64,000 nt of DNA from Ascarosepion bandense (GCA_037127315.1 JBBBDQ010000443.1:2111001-2175000); one strand, 5' to 3'; positions 53,283 to 63,800 are shown, counted from the stretch's first letter. Numbers and translations: made by a program. Notes: a model not told the origin generated them from the sequence alone.

Positions 53283-53395
53283 AAACAATTGCTGCACTTG
53301 GCATAATAAATCGTTTCATTGTCAACACAAGTTCTGATAAGCTAAACTCAAATAATATATTTGCTCATCAAGATATAAGTATATCAGTGAAATTT
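53283..53395 (-). repeat. Dispersed repeat, inverted partner of 56175-56275
   Basis: On the minus strand: ATATCTTGATGAGCAAATATATTATTTGAG...TTATCAGAACTTGTGTTGACAATG. It is about 110 bases, similar to 56175-56275 on the plus strand. Confidence 0.7.
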
Positions 53396-53668
53396 GATTA
53401 ACATTGGTTAGCCAATGTCAGTTTAATTATGAAAGGATTGACAGACATAATAAATTTTGATACTGCGTATTATGACAGATTCTAAAGGAGACAATCACAC
53501 ATATCTGGGATATTGATAGTCACATCAAGAACTCTGGATAAACACAATCTCCTTGACAATGTGTGCTTAACTGATGCTACACGAAAATATTCATCCGTAG
53601 TTTGAAATATTCTTTTCATTTAATTTGTGGTAACAAGTCTGACTCCACTTAGGATTGAACTTGTCTCA
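53396..53668. other. No recognised gene
   Basis: Contains CTTGACAATGTGTGCTTAACTGATGCTACACGAAAA near 53565; weakly ribozyme-like (CUGAUG ... CGAAA). Nothing else. Confidence 0.35.
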
Positions 53669-54107
53669 CTGTCTTATTAATTGCTGTTGTTCCCAGGTCC
53701 ACCCTGATCCAGAGTGGTAGCACCTGTTAGGGTCCCAACTATGGGTAAATAGTTTATACCCAAACTGGGGTTAAAAGTATTAAAAAAAAACTAAATATAT
53801 ACATAAGAATAGACTTTTATAGAAAAAATATACATTTTTGAAGGAAAAATATTACCAACAATACATTTTCTAAAGAAAAAAATTATTACCATAACATATT
53901 TTTGAAGGAAAAAAATTATTACCAGCAATACATTTTTGTATACAAAACTGGAAGACATCTTCAGTTTTCTAAAATGATAATAATAATAAAATTTGACTAG
54001 ATAAACCTACTCACTATAATTGAAAATTAAAAAAATACTTTAAAACCCTACTTTTTTGGCATTAAATAATCCACAGAGGTTGATATGCCGTTAAACAAAA
54101 CTTAAAC
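53669..54107 (+). mobile_element. SINE-C, 5'-truncated
   Basis: Begins within the head at CTTATTAATTGCTGTTGTTC and has the ACATTTTTGAAGGAAAAATATTACC repeat block and the tail ATAATCCACAGAGGTTGATA. Confidence 0.8.
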
Positions 54108-54735
54108 TGAAACTCACTGTCTTCTTGAGTTAACTACATTATTCTTACTTCAATTTTGTTCAAAATTACGTTCATTTTTTCTTCTTTTGATTTTTCTTGC
54201 AAGAGAAGCAATTAAAGATAAAAACCGTTTCATTGGCTCATTTCCAAACTTTAGCCAATACAGGGAAAAAAATTAACCATTTACAACAAACGATGCCCGA
54301 AGTCATCCATTTCTACCTTCATGCAAACTGGAATTCTTTCTTGCAGTCTATTGGCAGACTTTGTCAAAACTGATTTTGGTATTTACACAAATGACTTTAG
54401 CCTGGTACGAGGCCACAAATGAGGAGCACTTAGTGAAAATCAGATACAATGTTCAATAATCTGCTAAATTAGCTTGTTAGCCTTAAACTTCCAGCTTGAC
54501 ATCTTTCTGTTAAGTTTAACTATGGGTAGATAAAAGAAAGAAGAAGTAGCTTCATGCCTTTACCAAGAGTATTAGTGCAAAACAGCTTCAGCTGGAATTT
54601 TAAATTGGTTTGAAAATTCTGTTTTCTGTACCAAGACTCATGACAGGCATTTGGCAATATGAATGGAGATAAAAAAAAATAATTAGTATCCTTATCCATT
54701 GTTTAATGTCTGATCTATATGATTAACATTCACAG
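54108..54735. other. No recognised gene
   Basis: AT-rich; nothing recognised. Confidence 0.4.
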
Positions 54736-56115
54736 CTGAATTAAGTCACAAGAAAGGTGACTATGCTAAAAAATAAATATTTCTTCTGTAAAATAAAAGT
54801 TTTTTTCATCCTAGGGCTACAGACTTATTGATATAACTGCATTTGTAATGTTTTTGTTTTTTTTATTAATCTTCACCAGTGGATGGGTGTTGTGGTGCAC
54901 TGGATATCGACTTGGAACGAGAAATCGGGGAGCCGAGTTTAAATTCCAGTTGAATTCATTGCATTCACTTACGCGCAAATACCCTTGGAAAGGTATTAAT
55001 CCGTCTCTTCCTTCTAGTTATGGGTTAAATAACAGGACAGATTGGGTTTTATAGCCCTGGCTGGCAACCAATCTACTGCAGAAAGCAATAGCAACCTACT
55101 GCGAGATAATCTTCTGCCCAGTTAGTCATGTCTCTTTCGAGACATGATCGCCCAAGCATGTTTCATGTATGGCACTTAACTGACTGAATCTTCACCAAAT
55201 ACAAAGCACAAAATTCACTCAAATTGTTAATGAACAAGGTTGTGGTATGAAGTGCAATTTTGAAGAAAATAGAGAAGTATTTGGGTAAGTACATTGACAA
55301 GGAAGGAGATTATGTTGAAAATTATTTCCTGGATAAAATGAATTTTTTTTTGTCAGTAGACAACACAGTTATTGATATATTTGTTTAGGATGAATGGAGA
55401 GGGATTGGGTTAAGTACATTGACAAGGAAAAAGATTATGTTGAAAATTATTTCCTGGATAAAATGAATTTTTTTTTTGTCAGTAGACAACACAGTTATTG
55501 ATAGATTTGCTTAGGATGAATGGAGAAGGATTGGGTTAAGTACATTGACAAGGAAGGAGATTATGTTGAAAATTATTTCCGAGATAAAATGAATTTTTTT
55601 TATCAGTAGACAACAGTTATTGATAGATTTGCATAGGATGAATGGAGAAGGATTGGGTTAAGTACATTGACAAGGAAAAAGATTATGTTGAAAATTATTT
55701 CCGAGATAAAATGAATTTTTTTTATCAGTAGACAAGTTATTGATAGATTTGCTTAGGATGAATGGAGAAGGATTGGGTTAAGTACATTGACAAGGAAGGA
55801 GATTATGTTGAAAATTATTTCCGAGATAAAATGAATTTTTTTTATCAGTAGACAACAGTTATTGATAGATTTGCTTAGGATTAATGGAGAGGGATTGGGT
55901 TAAGTGCATTGACAAGGAAGGAGGTTATGTTGAAAAATATTTGTGTAAACTGAATGCTTTTTTAATCATTAGGCTATAGACTTATTGATGCACTTACATA
56001 TATAATCAATAGAGAATCATTGGGTTAAGTGCATTGACAAGGAAGGAGATTATGTCATAAAATAATTATTTTGGAGGTAAAATTTGTTTTTCATTATTAG
56101 GCTGCGGACTTATTG
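54736..56115 (+). repeat. ~122-bp tandem array, split by SINE-A
   Basis: The landmark ACATTGACAAGGAA (or GCATTGAC) falls near 55291, 55416, 55542, 55664, 55784, 55906 and 56031; spacing 120-126. Each unit has TTATGTTGAAAATTATTTCC, a T-run, GTAGACAAC...TTATTGATAGATTTGCTTAGG. A diverged outer unit is at 54740-54867, cut off by the SINE-A. The inner units are almost identical. Confidence 0.9.
54879..55186 (+). mobile_element. SINE-A, full length, TSD AATCTTCACCA
   Basis: 308 bases, head TGGATGGGTGTTGTGGTGCACTGG, B box GAGTTTAAATTCC, 3' end CACTTAACTGACTG. AATCTTCACCA at 54868-54878 and 55187-55197 is an exact 11-bp duplication. It sits in the outer edge of the tandem array. Confidence 0.9.
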
Positions 56116-56174
56116 ATGTGCGTATCAGTATCACAGATAGAAGTGATTGTCTTTTTTAGAACCTGTCATCATAT

Positions 56175-56275
56175 GCAGTGTCAAAATTTATTATGCCTGC
56201 TAATCACATCTTGATGAGCAAATATATTATGTGAATTTATATTATCAGAACCTGTGTTAACAATGACAGGGTTTA
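56175..56275 (+). repeat. Dispersed repeat, partner of 53283-53395
   Basis: Reverse complement of 53283-53395 with substitutions. Confidence 0.7.
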
Positions 56276-56323
56276 TTGATATATATCGATATATATATAG
56301 TGTATCGAGGCAGCAAATAATTT

Positions 56324-56905
56324 TCTAAACATATACTGTTAAATATAAGAGACAATGAATGTCTATTATGTTTAATCATGAGCCGTTCTAAACGTCGTAT
56401 TTTGGCTTTAATTTCAGTTGAAAATAAAGACAAAAATTCTCCAACATTTGGATAATTTTTTATTAATTTGGTTCTAAGCTTTCAGCTCACATGAGCCAAC
56501 TTCACAGAGGTTATTAAGACGGTAACACAATAACATCCACCATCACCGACGATTTTATTTTGTGTTGACATAAAACTCTTGCTAGGCAACGGCAATAGTT
56601 ACCAAAAATAACAAACGCAGTTCACAAATTTGCAATGTGGTTCTATAACATCACACCACGTGATAGCATGAAATGACAACAGAACCATGTATTAAAATGC
56701 AATGTAATGTGTTATGACCAGATTTAAATGTGATTTTATTAAGTGTGGGTTGTTTGGATTTAATGTACATGGCCTCCAATATCCAAGTGTTGGAGAATTT
56801 TTGTCTTTATTTTCAACTGAAATTAAAGCCAAAATACGATGTTTAGAACATGATTAAACATAATAGACATTCATTGTCTCTTATATTTAACAGTATATGT
56901 TTAGA
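56324..56905. mobile_element. Fold-back element, ~120-bp inverted arms
   Basis: Left arm 56324-56446 (TCTAAACATATACTG ... TTCTCCAACA) and right arm 56788-56905 (TGTTGGAGAATTTTTG ... ACAGTATATGTTTAGA) are reverse complements apart from a five-base insertion and a few substitutions. The 341-bp interior has no ORF. (TA)n/GATATATATA lies just outside both arms, suggesting a TA target. A MITE of Tc1/mariner-like or other type is possible. Confidence 0.75.
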
Positions 56906-56929
56906 CAATATATATATATATCAATATAG

Positions 56930-57540
56930 GTCTGCTGCTGGAAAAACGTTGACTCACTATATCATGTTAGACAATTTTTTCTCAACAGAATATATCTTGC
57001 ATATTTATAAGTCTGCCATTCGTCTTTGCTTTGAATATTGCTGTCACGTCTGGTTTGGTGTTCTTGCTATATATTTAGAGATTCTTGATAAAATCCAAAG
57101 AAATATCTGCAATGTTCTGACCTTGTATCTCGACTACAGTTGCTTTCTCACCCCTGTAACATAGTTTCCTTGTGCTCTTTCTATGAATATTTCATGGTTG
57201 TTCTAATGAACTTTCTTCTATGATATTAAGACTTTATGAATTTAAGCACAATACTAGATTAGCAACAAGGTTTCATCAATTTATAGTTGTATTTGCAATT
57301 GTATGTTCTATGCTAACAATTTCTTCTCTCGCTCTTCTCACTTGTGGAACTCTCTTCTATCTCCATGTTTTCCAGTCAAATTTGATCTTCAAAAATTTAA
57401 ATGCAATGTCAATCATTATCATCTTTTTGATTCCACTTCTTTTTTTTGTTCTCGCTCCTTAATAATGTTTTTTTGGTTTTTTTTTTCACACTCAGTAACA
57501 CCTTGTGTCTCAGTGTTGTAATCTTGTTTGGTTATTGTTG
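56930..57540 (+). pseudogene. LINE-1 fragment, RT thumb to 3' end
   Basis: Frames from 56938 give SAAGKTLTHY, then YKSAIRLCFEYCCHVWFGVLAIYLEILDKIQRNICN (thumb), then after a frameshift RLATRFHQF (57240-57290), FYANNFFSRSSHLWNSLLS, FPVKFDLQKFKCNVN, and a short UTR with GTGTCTCAGTGTTGTAATC..TTGTTTGG. Frameshifts show it is dead. Confidence 0.8.
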
Positions 57541-57930
57541 TGACCTAAAATATTGTCTTGGATCTTCGTATATTAATTCAATTACTCATAGATTTGTAGT
57601 AATAGTTATTGCTACAAGGTGATATTCTGCTATCTTGCTATTGCAAGATAGTTATTTGCATATTTTATGAATAGTACTGTATTAAGAGGTTCCTCCTGAT
57701 AATACGTAGTATCCTCTCTTGGAAGTCTTTCTGGGTAATCTACTCAAGGACTACAGTGAATATTGAACTCTGCTGTAACGAGTATGACTTCTGCTGCTAT
57801 TTGTAATCTGGCTGATCCATTTGGTTGAATTTTGGGAAAATAACAATATTTTCTTCCAGAAACAAGTTTTACTATTTAATCCATAGCTGTAGATGAAGAT
57901 ATAAATTTATATCTTCCCAATTTCTCATTG
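57541..57930. other. No recognised gene
   Basis: Nothing recognised. Confidence 0.4.
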
Positions 57931-57931
57931 A

Positions 57932-58215
57932 TTGAAATAAAGAATTTGGTTTGGAATTCCTAACGCCTGAAGAGTGTACAATGGCTGAAACGTCATAAAC
58001 ATGACAATAAAGATGAGGACAACAGTTCGAACAATGTCAATAATGTAAATACTTCCTCATCTCAGAAGTATACACAAATAAAGGGTTTCGTTTGAAATGT
58101 CTAGCACTTAAAGAAGGCCAGAGCGTACAACAGCCGGAACGTCGTAAACATGACAATAAAGATGAAAACAACAGTCCGAACAATGTAAATAATGTAAATA
58201 CTACCGCATCTCAGA
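57932..58215 (+). repeat. Two tandem PLE ends, ~141-bp units
   Basis: Units start at about 57932 and 58073 (AATAAAG..TTTGGTTT / AATAAAGGGTTTCGTTT) and end with CATCTCAGAAGTATAGAC. The junction is direct, exactly at the same place as in 35741-36055. The second has CTTAAAGAAGGCCAGAGCG and CAGCCGGAACG; the first has CTGAAGAGTGTAC and GGCTGAAACG. Confidence 0.85.
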
Positions 58216-59895
58216 AGTATAGACGAATATTTTATAGAATAGTGAAATACATAGAACTTATAGAATAAATGGTTGCACAAATTTCATCTGTCGGTTTCCA
58301 TTACCTATTTATTGTTTATGAGTCAACCGAAATCTCTACATTGATCTTTGCGCGCAGGATAAAGTTTTGACTTATCTCTACCGTGCTTGCAACTGGTTGG
58401 GATTTCTGCCAAGAAACTTACTTGCCCTTGCCGACTTAAATATTGCAGCTGTTTTGCCTTGAGCCAACAATTTTGCAGCAAATATAATCAGATTGTTTTA
58501 CATAATTTATCTGCAAATTTTTCCAGACATTCTTTGGCAGTTCAGCTTTCCCTATCAGACACAGTAAGAATCTAATGAGAGCCAGAAAATGTTTTCAAAT
58601 GTGCAGTTTTGAAAGGATCTTCCTGATTGCATCCTCCTTATAAAGAGAAAAAAGTCTTTACAAGTTAGTTATTATAAATACAATAGTCACACAATATACT
58701 AGCTCATTCAGTAGCATCTCATTTTTATTTGAGTAAGTGAAAGAAGAACGGTTGCAAACTTCATTTTTCTTTGTGAGTTCTTTTAAAATCCTCGTCACCA
58801 CTGTTATATCGCGGGAATGATATAAATAACAAGGTAAATTTCAAGTGGAAAAATTTATGCAACTCATAAAGGGTAAACAAATAACAGAATTTATTGTACG
58901 CTAAAGTACAATTAGCAGAGAGTTCAATAAACAGGTAAGCCAAGACAGAATAGAAGCGGAAGTCGAATCATTCTCCCTTGCTTACTTCTTAATCATTTCG
59001 GGACGAGCCAACTGTTGGGGGTGATAGGATGTTCTATTATAACAGTTTTAATATCACAGGTGTTGAAAATAGCTAACAACATTTAGCAGCAGCTGGAGGC
59101 TGCCTGTGATGAAATAGGGTTTTGTTTGATTTTACAATAGATTAAAAAAAAAAAGGAGAATCATTGAGTTGGCTTGTGGCCCCTCAGATTGAAAAACCTG
59201 TTCAAGCTATGATTTTAGTTAGAGATTTGTGTCCAGCAACTGTGGGTCAGTTGGTAACTTAGAGTATGTTATGGAGTCTGCAGTAATTCTTCATTTTTGA
59301 CACAGTAACCCCATTTTTGACACAGTTCTCCAGATATTCAGAATGATTGGATATGTTCCAGATAGATTTCATAATTTTTGTTTTTGCCCACAGAACCTTA
59401 TTGCAATAATAAATTTCCCTGAATTCTCGGTTTGATATTAATTTTTAATGTTATTTCTACAAACAATATTAAAAATATACTTTTGCTTTTGGATCCTAAC
59501 ATACAGGAAATAGAGCATCTAACTGATAATGGCCAATTGTGTATAAAGTCCACACTTTCATCCAAGGAAACAGAAAATACTACTCACTCAGATGCACTAC
59601 CAGCACATCCCACAGGTAGCATGATGCCTACCCTCAACTCTAACAATATTGATAACTTTTGATATAGTCATGATCACTGTTGATTATATAGGACAAGGAT
59701 GAAAATGATGATGATAGTCATAAAATAAGATCTCATTCAGCCATGTCTTAGTGATTGTACCAAACCAAGACAGAAGAATCTGCAATATTATTGGTCTTGC
59801 CCTGGCATCTCAGCTTCAGTCACTTTCTCTCTAGCATAACATAGCTTTTTATACAAGTGTTTTCATGAAAATTGAATTGATGAGTTTTTTTGGGT
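58216..59895. other. 1.7 kb without recognised gene
   Basis: Mixed AT-rich sequence. ORFs of 60-76 codons have no recognisable domain. The pair TTTTTGACACAGT at 59293 and 59312 is a small direct repeat. Together with 3375-4784 this is the largest stretch free of recognised repeats, and a candidate for unique DNA. Confidence 0.4.
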
Positions 59896-60090
59896 TTTTT
59901 TGTGTCATGAAGTAATAGATTGGCAGTTAGGTCTCATCATTGTACTCTTGACAGAGCTAAATGTAATCATAAGTTCTATTCTAATAGTTTCTTCTCTTGC
60001 ACTTCTCACCTTTGGAACTTGCATCCAGCATGTTGCTTTCCTGTCAACTACACTCTACAAAAGTTTACTGAAAGAGCACATCAGCTGAGA
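59896..60090 (+). pseudogene. LINE-1 ORF2 C-terminal fragment
   Basis: Frame 59920-60090: AVRSHHCTLDRAKCNHKFYSNSFFSCTSHLWNL, then FPVNYTLQKFTERAHQL. It ends by joining the PLE leader. Confidence 0.75.
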
Positions 60091-60178
60091 TCTCAGAACA
60101 ACAACAATATTAAAAATGAGAATAACAGAATAGTGTAAATAATGATAACTCCTCATCTCAGAAATCAGACAGAAATCT
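60088..60178 (+). repeat. PLE leader fragment
   Basis: AACAACAACAATATTAAAAATGAG..AACAG, TAAATAATGATAACTCC, TCATCTCAGAAATC match the 72-bp array units and PLE leaders. Confidence 0.65.
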
Positions 60179-60458
60179 ATTGTCTTTCATACTCGTTAAA
60201 TCATTGTATCTTAGAGGCTTTATTACCTTGATTGGGATGAAATGATTTATAGCAATTTTCTAGACCAACTCTGCAAAAACCATCATTTAAACTCTCTTTT
60301 AGCTTCTTGCTTGCCTGCCACTTACAATCTTCATAAACTTAATATAATGTCAGTCGCCATCTTCTGTCTTCCTGACTCTTGTTCTTTTCTTGTCAATTAA
60401 GTCTTCTCGTATTAGTGGCTTTATCACCTTGCTTGGGGTGAAATGATTTAAAAAAAAT
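60179..60458 (+). mobile_element. Two LINE-1 3' UTR pieces
   Basis: TTGATTGGGATGAAATGATTTA at about 60231 and the end block CACCTTGCTTGGGGTGAAATGATTTAAAAAA at 60426-60458, with a degenerate C-terminal region between them. Confidence 0.65.
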
Positions 60459-60609
60459 GCAAAAGAAAAACAACTTAAGATTTGAATTTTGTTTTTGCAT
60501 ATGTCAGGGTTTCCAAAGTTCCAGTCCCAGTTGCACAGTCAGATATTAAAAAAAGAATTTGAGACAATCAAATCTCAACTTACTTTTATAGGGGAAGTAA
60601 GTGAATGAA

Positions 60610-61060
60610 TGTGCGTTTATGGTGCAGTCAATATTGGCTCAGAATGAGAAATTGGGGAACAGAGTTTTAATTTCAGTTGAATTCACTTATGGGCAAATAC
60701 TCTTTGGAAAAGTATGAATCCATCACTTCTTCCTCCATCTATATGTTATAGCAAGACAAATTGGATTCTATACCCTTGGTTGGCAACCAGTCTACTGCAG
60801 AAAGTAATGGTAACCTACTGCAAGAAAACCTTCTGCCAAGTCAGTCATGTCTATTTTGGGCACATCGGCGTGTTATAATGGTTTGCAAGCTTGTTTCACT
60901 AGAACCTGTTATAACTGAATAGTGAGTTCGATCCTCACTGGGTGCCCTATATTTTCGGCCTTGTACCAAATCCAAGCTGCGCTTAGAAAATTGCCATGTC
61001 TCTTTCAAGACATGATTGCCCAAGCATGTCTCACGTTTGGCACTTAACTGATGACTGACT
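60610..61060 (+). mobile_element. SINE-A interrupted by SINE-B
   Basis: Head GTGCGTTTATGGTGCAGTCAATATTGG; body to AGTCAGTCATGTCTATTTT (60857); SINE-B; then CATGTCTCTTTCAAGACATG to TAACTGATGACTGAC (61060). Confidence 0.85.
60858..60994 (+). mobile_element. SINE-B, full length, nested, with TSD
   Basis: 137 bases: head GGCGTGTTATAATGGTTTGC, B box GAGTTCGATCCTC, CACTGGGTGCCC, then CTATATTTTCGGCCTTGTACC and CTGCGCTTAGAAAATTG. CATGTCTATTTT (60846-60857) and CATGTCTCTTTC (60995-61006) are the duplicated target, ten of twelve identical. It defines the true ends of this family and has no A-tail. Confidence 0.85.
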
Positions 61061-62029
61061 AAGTGAATTCACTCTAAAATAGATGATTGATTTACAATCT
61101 GTTCATCATGTAAAACTGGACTCTTACTTTGCGTCTCTTTTTGTGATATCTGATGTTCAAATCATCGCATAAATATCTTCTAAACTAAGTTTCTACATTG
61201 TAAATTGGTCATTCAATTAAAAGCGACTTCTATTGCGTTCACTACAAAAATGTTTTTCCTCAAAAAAACCCAAACATTTCTGGAAGAAACAAAGATCAAA
61301 GTCAGTCAAAGCTGTTCTAACAACATAAAAAATATGTCAGGGAAGGTCAAGTTCGTTCTGTTTTATTGCCAACAGATGAAACAATGGTCGGCCACAAGAA
61401 TAAGAAACTTTGCTGGTTTCATTTTTCTAACTTCCTTACAATTAGATGTTTTTGTATATCTTTTTATGATCTCTTGATGAGTAAACACATTGTACATTAC
61501 CTTTGATTAAACCACTCGCTAACATAATCATTAAGTTTTGTTGGCTGATTTTATTACATGCAATTCACCATCATATTTCATTAAACATGCAATAGATTCA
61601 GAAGAATACAATGAAGAAGAAACAGAATGGAAAAACATGTTGCTTTGGTTATTTCAATCCTTTTTTGTTTGTAGTGTTTTTAAAAATCTTTTTGTAATAA
61701 GGATGATACATGTTCATTTAAATGTCATGTTTTATTTAATTAGTTCACTGCTGGGGAATTTTTTTTTTTTTCTGGATTTCTTGTGACTCTGAATGTCAAA
61801 TGAAAGCTTTTGTCAAAAAATTGGTATAAGATTTATCTTTTTTTTTTTTTTTTTTTTTTTTCAAATATAAATATTTTAATACAAAACAGTATCAGAAAGT
61901 CTCTTTGCTGAATTTATGACCTATTCCACTCACAAGTGAGAGTTAATACATTATTCACTGACAGTCCTCATGGATAAGTTCTCAAGTTTTTTTATCAACA
62001 CTTTCTGGTATTTTGTTGGTGTTTAGAGG
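61061..62029. other. 0.97 kb without recognised gene
   Basis: AT-rich, with T-runs at 61764-61775 and 61839-61862. A 90-codon ORF at 61205-61477 has no motif that I recognise. Confidence 0.4.
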
Positions 62030-62835
62030 CCCTGATTGGTTTGGTTTGTGGCATATCAACCTCAATGAGTTATTTGATACCAACAAAATTTTTACTATAG
62101 ATTTGTATGAATAGAATATATATATATTCTTTGTGAGAAATAAGCTTGTAGATCAGGTTTCACTGACGTATTTTTATCAAGAGGGTTTCGTTGAAAATCA
62201 TGTATTGCTGGTATATACTTTTTACCAAAAATTTATTGCTGGTAATATTTTATTTTCCTTGCAAAATTTTTCCTGGAATTTTTTTTTTAATCATTTCACT
62301 TCAAGCAAGACATTGCATTGCCACTATTGCACAGGGGGTTACATAGAGGAAAGTGATGATAAAGAGCAGTTAGCTATAGAAAATATCAGAAGGAGGGTGA
62401 TAGATGGGTAAGGATTCCGAGGATGAGGGTTGGGTAGATGGGAAGAGTGTTTGGGAGAATGGATGCGAGTTAGTGTGTTAGGAGGTGTCTATTGACCTTG
62501 CATTTAAACTCCTGGAGATTGTAGCTGACAGAGAAGCAGGTATGAGGAAGGGAATTCCACAGGTGGGAAGTGCAAGAAAAGAAGCTGTTAGAATAGAAAT
62601 TGCAGTTACATTTTATCGGTTTCATTGTAAAAGGGTGGGACGTTTTATTATAAAAATTTTTCTTTATACTTTCATAGTGTTTTGACTCCAGTTTAGGAAT
62701 AAACTATTTGTCCATAGCTGTGACCCTAACAGATGGACTTGGGAACAACAGCAATTAAGAGGTGATTCCAAGCTCCTCACAACCTCCCCATCAGAGGCCT
62801 TGCTGTCAAATGCAGTTTATTGTCATTTGAATGCC
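62030..62835 (-). mobile_element. SINE-C, reverse, split by LINE-1
   Basis: Tail part at 62035-62280 on the minus strand (GTTATTTGATACC..., GGTTGATATGCCAC near 62060), body/head at 62636-62830 ending at GCCTCTGATGGGGAGG... Between them lies the LINE-1 fragment. No clear duplication at the junctions. Confidence 0.75.
62280..62635 (-). mobile_element. LINE-1 3' end inside SINE-C
   Basis: A-run side at 62281-62288 (as T), end block AATCATTTCACTTCAAGCAAG, UTR, then the ORF2 end: plus-strand TTTAAACTCCTGGAGATTG corresponds to LQEFKCKVN, and GGAATTCCACAGGTGGGAAG to LPTCGIP-type LWNSLP region. Confidence 0.8.
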
Positions 62836-62904
62836 TTGAATGTTCACAATCTTCAACTGACATTTAATCAGTGTTGAAATGTTCATGCAACTCAAAATTA
62901 TATG

Positions 62905-63141
62905 TCGGTTAATTGTCATATGTGATACATACTTGGGCGATTATGTCTCTTTTGATCCATGACTGACTAGGTAGAAGATTTTTTCACCGTAGGTTGCCAT
63001 TTCTTTCAGCAGAAGACTGGTTGCCAACCAAAGCTATAGAATCTAATCAGTCCTGCTCTTCAACCCATAGCTGGAGGAAGAAGAGATAGATTAATAGCTT
63101 TTCCAAGGGTACTTGTGTGTAAGTGAATGCAATGAATTCGA
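62905..63141 (-). mobile_element. SINE-A, 5'-truncated, reverse
   Basis: Body on the minus strand: AATTCATTGCATTCACTTAC near 63135, AAAAGCTATTAATCT, TTGGTTGGCAACCAGTC, ending near TGTCATATGTGATAC at 62920. Confidence 0.75.
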
Positions 63142-63253
63142 CTAAAATACTGTTTTTTTATAATTCAAATACTCAATATGAGTATTCATTTAAAAATAAC
63201 GTTAAGCAAATATATTCAAATAGTTTGGAGTTTATCGATTTTGTAAAATTTTG

Positions 63254-63278
63254 TAATATATATAGATATATATATAGT
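63254..63278. repeat. (TA)n tract
   Basis: Short TA run next to the hammerhead-like unit. Confidence 0.8.
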
Positions 63279-63326
63279 CATCCGCAGACAGATCGGTTTT
63301 GCTGTATCACAGCTCATCAGTACGGT
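63272..63326 (-). ncRNA. Hammerhead-like motif
   Basis: Minus strand: ACCGTACTGATGAGCTGTG then ATACAGCAAAACCGATCTGT. CUGAUGA core, helix II GCUGU/ACAGC with 3-nt loop, then AAAAC instead of GAAAC. Helix III with an AU/UH cleavage site is not clear. Treat as a candidate. Confidence 0.45.
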
Positions 63327-63344
63327 TAGACATCCAATTGATTT

Positions 63345-63420
63345 TTACCCAGGATTGAAACCCGACCAAATTGGTGTCAGTTGGCGATTCTACCTCTGAG
63401 CTATGGGCGCTTGGTAGAAG
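63345..63420 (-). mobile_element. tRNA-like SINE head
   Basis: Minus strand: GCGCCCATAGCTCAGAGG (A box TAGCTCAGAGG) and GGGTTTCAATCCTGG (B box with one extra T). The anticodon arm cannot be folded and the 3' acceptor is missing, so not a tRNA gene. It sits just upstream, in minus-strand order, of the hammerhead-like motif. Confidence 0.6.
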
Positions 63421-63502
63421 GAGGCAGAGTTTTGGCGTGTGATAGATCATGTATGCACAGTACACACACCAATAGCTGAGAACGTTCTAATTCATTACTG
63501 AA

Positions 63503-63530
63503 TAAACGATTATATATATATATATATATT
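63503..63530. repeat. (TA)n microsatellite
   Basis: About ten TA units. Confidence 0.9.
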
Positions 63531-63534
63531 TATA

Positions 63535-63800
63535 TTTCTTCTATGTGTCATGTTCCTTCAGGACGTAGATGATCATGGTCTTCCACATCATCCTGTCACT
63601 TAATGTTATTTGAACACCTTTCGTCTTGTTATTTCTTCCAAACCCTACTCTGCCATCCACTTGCTCAAGCCCATCAAGTATGTTGCTGTCCCCTGTCACT
63701 CTTTCCTTCTATTTGCGCTTTGAGTGTCAGCTTCTCTAAGCCTTCCTTCCTCATTACGTGTCCAAGAAATATCAGTTGTCTAAATACAGGTTCATAAATA
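63535..63800 (-). mobile_element. LINE-2 fragment
   Basis: 3' end CATGTTCCTTCAGGACGTAGATGATCATGG, then TCATTACGTGTCCAAGAAATATCAGTTG further on; equals 20870-21130 in order. Diverged. Confidence 0.75.

Noticed and set aside
53560..53605. Another hammerhead (CTGATGCTACACGAAAA)
   Set aside because: A9 is lacking, helix II is at most weak and no other copy is present; noted only as a weak resemblance.
58387..58575. Small cysteine-containing secreted peptide (62 codons)
   Set aside because: No convincing signal peptide, cysteine pattern or homologue that I recognise; length is expected by chance.
63345..63420. A tRNA gene
   Set aside because: B box has an extra base, the anticodon arm does not fold and the acceptor is incomplete.
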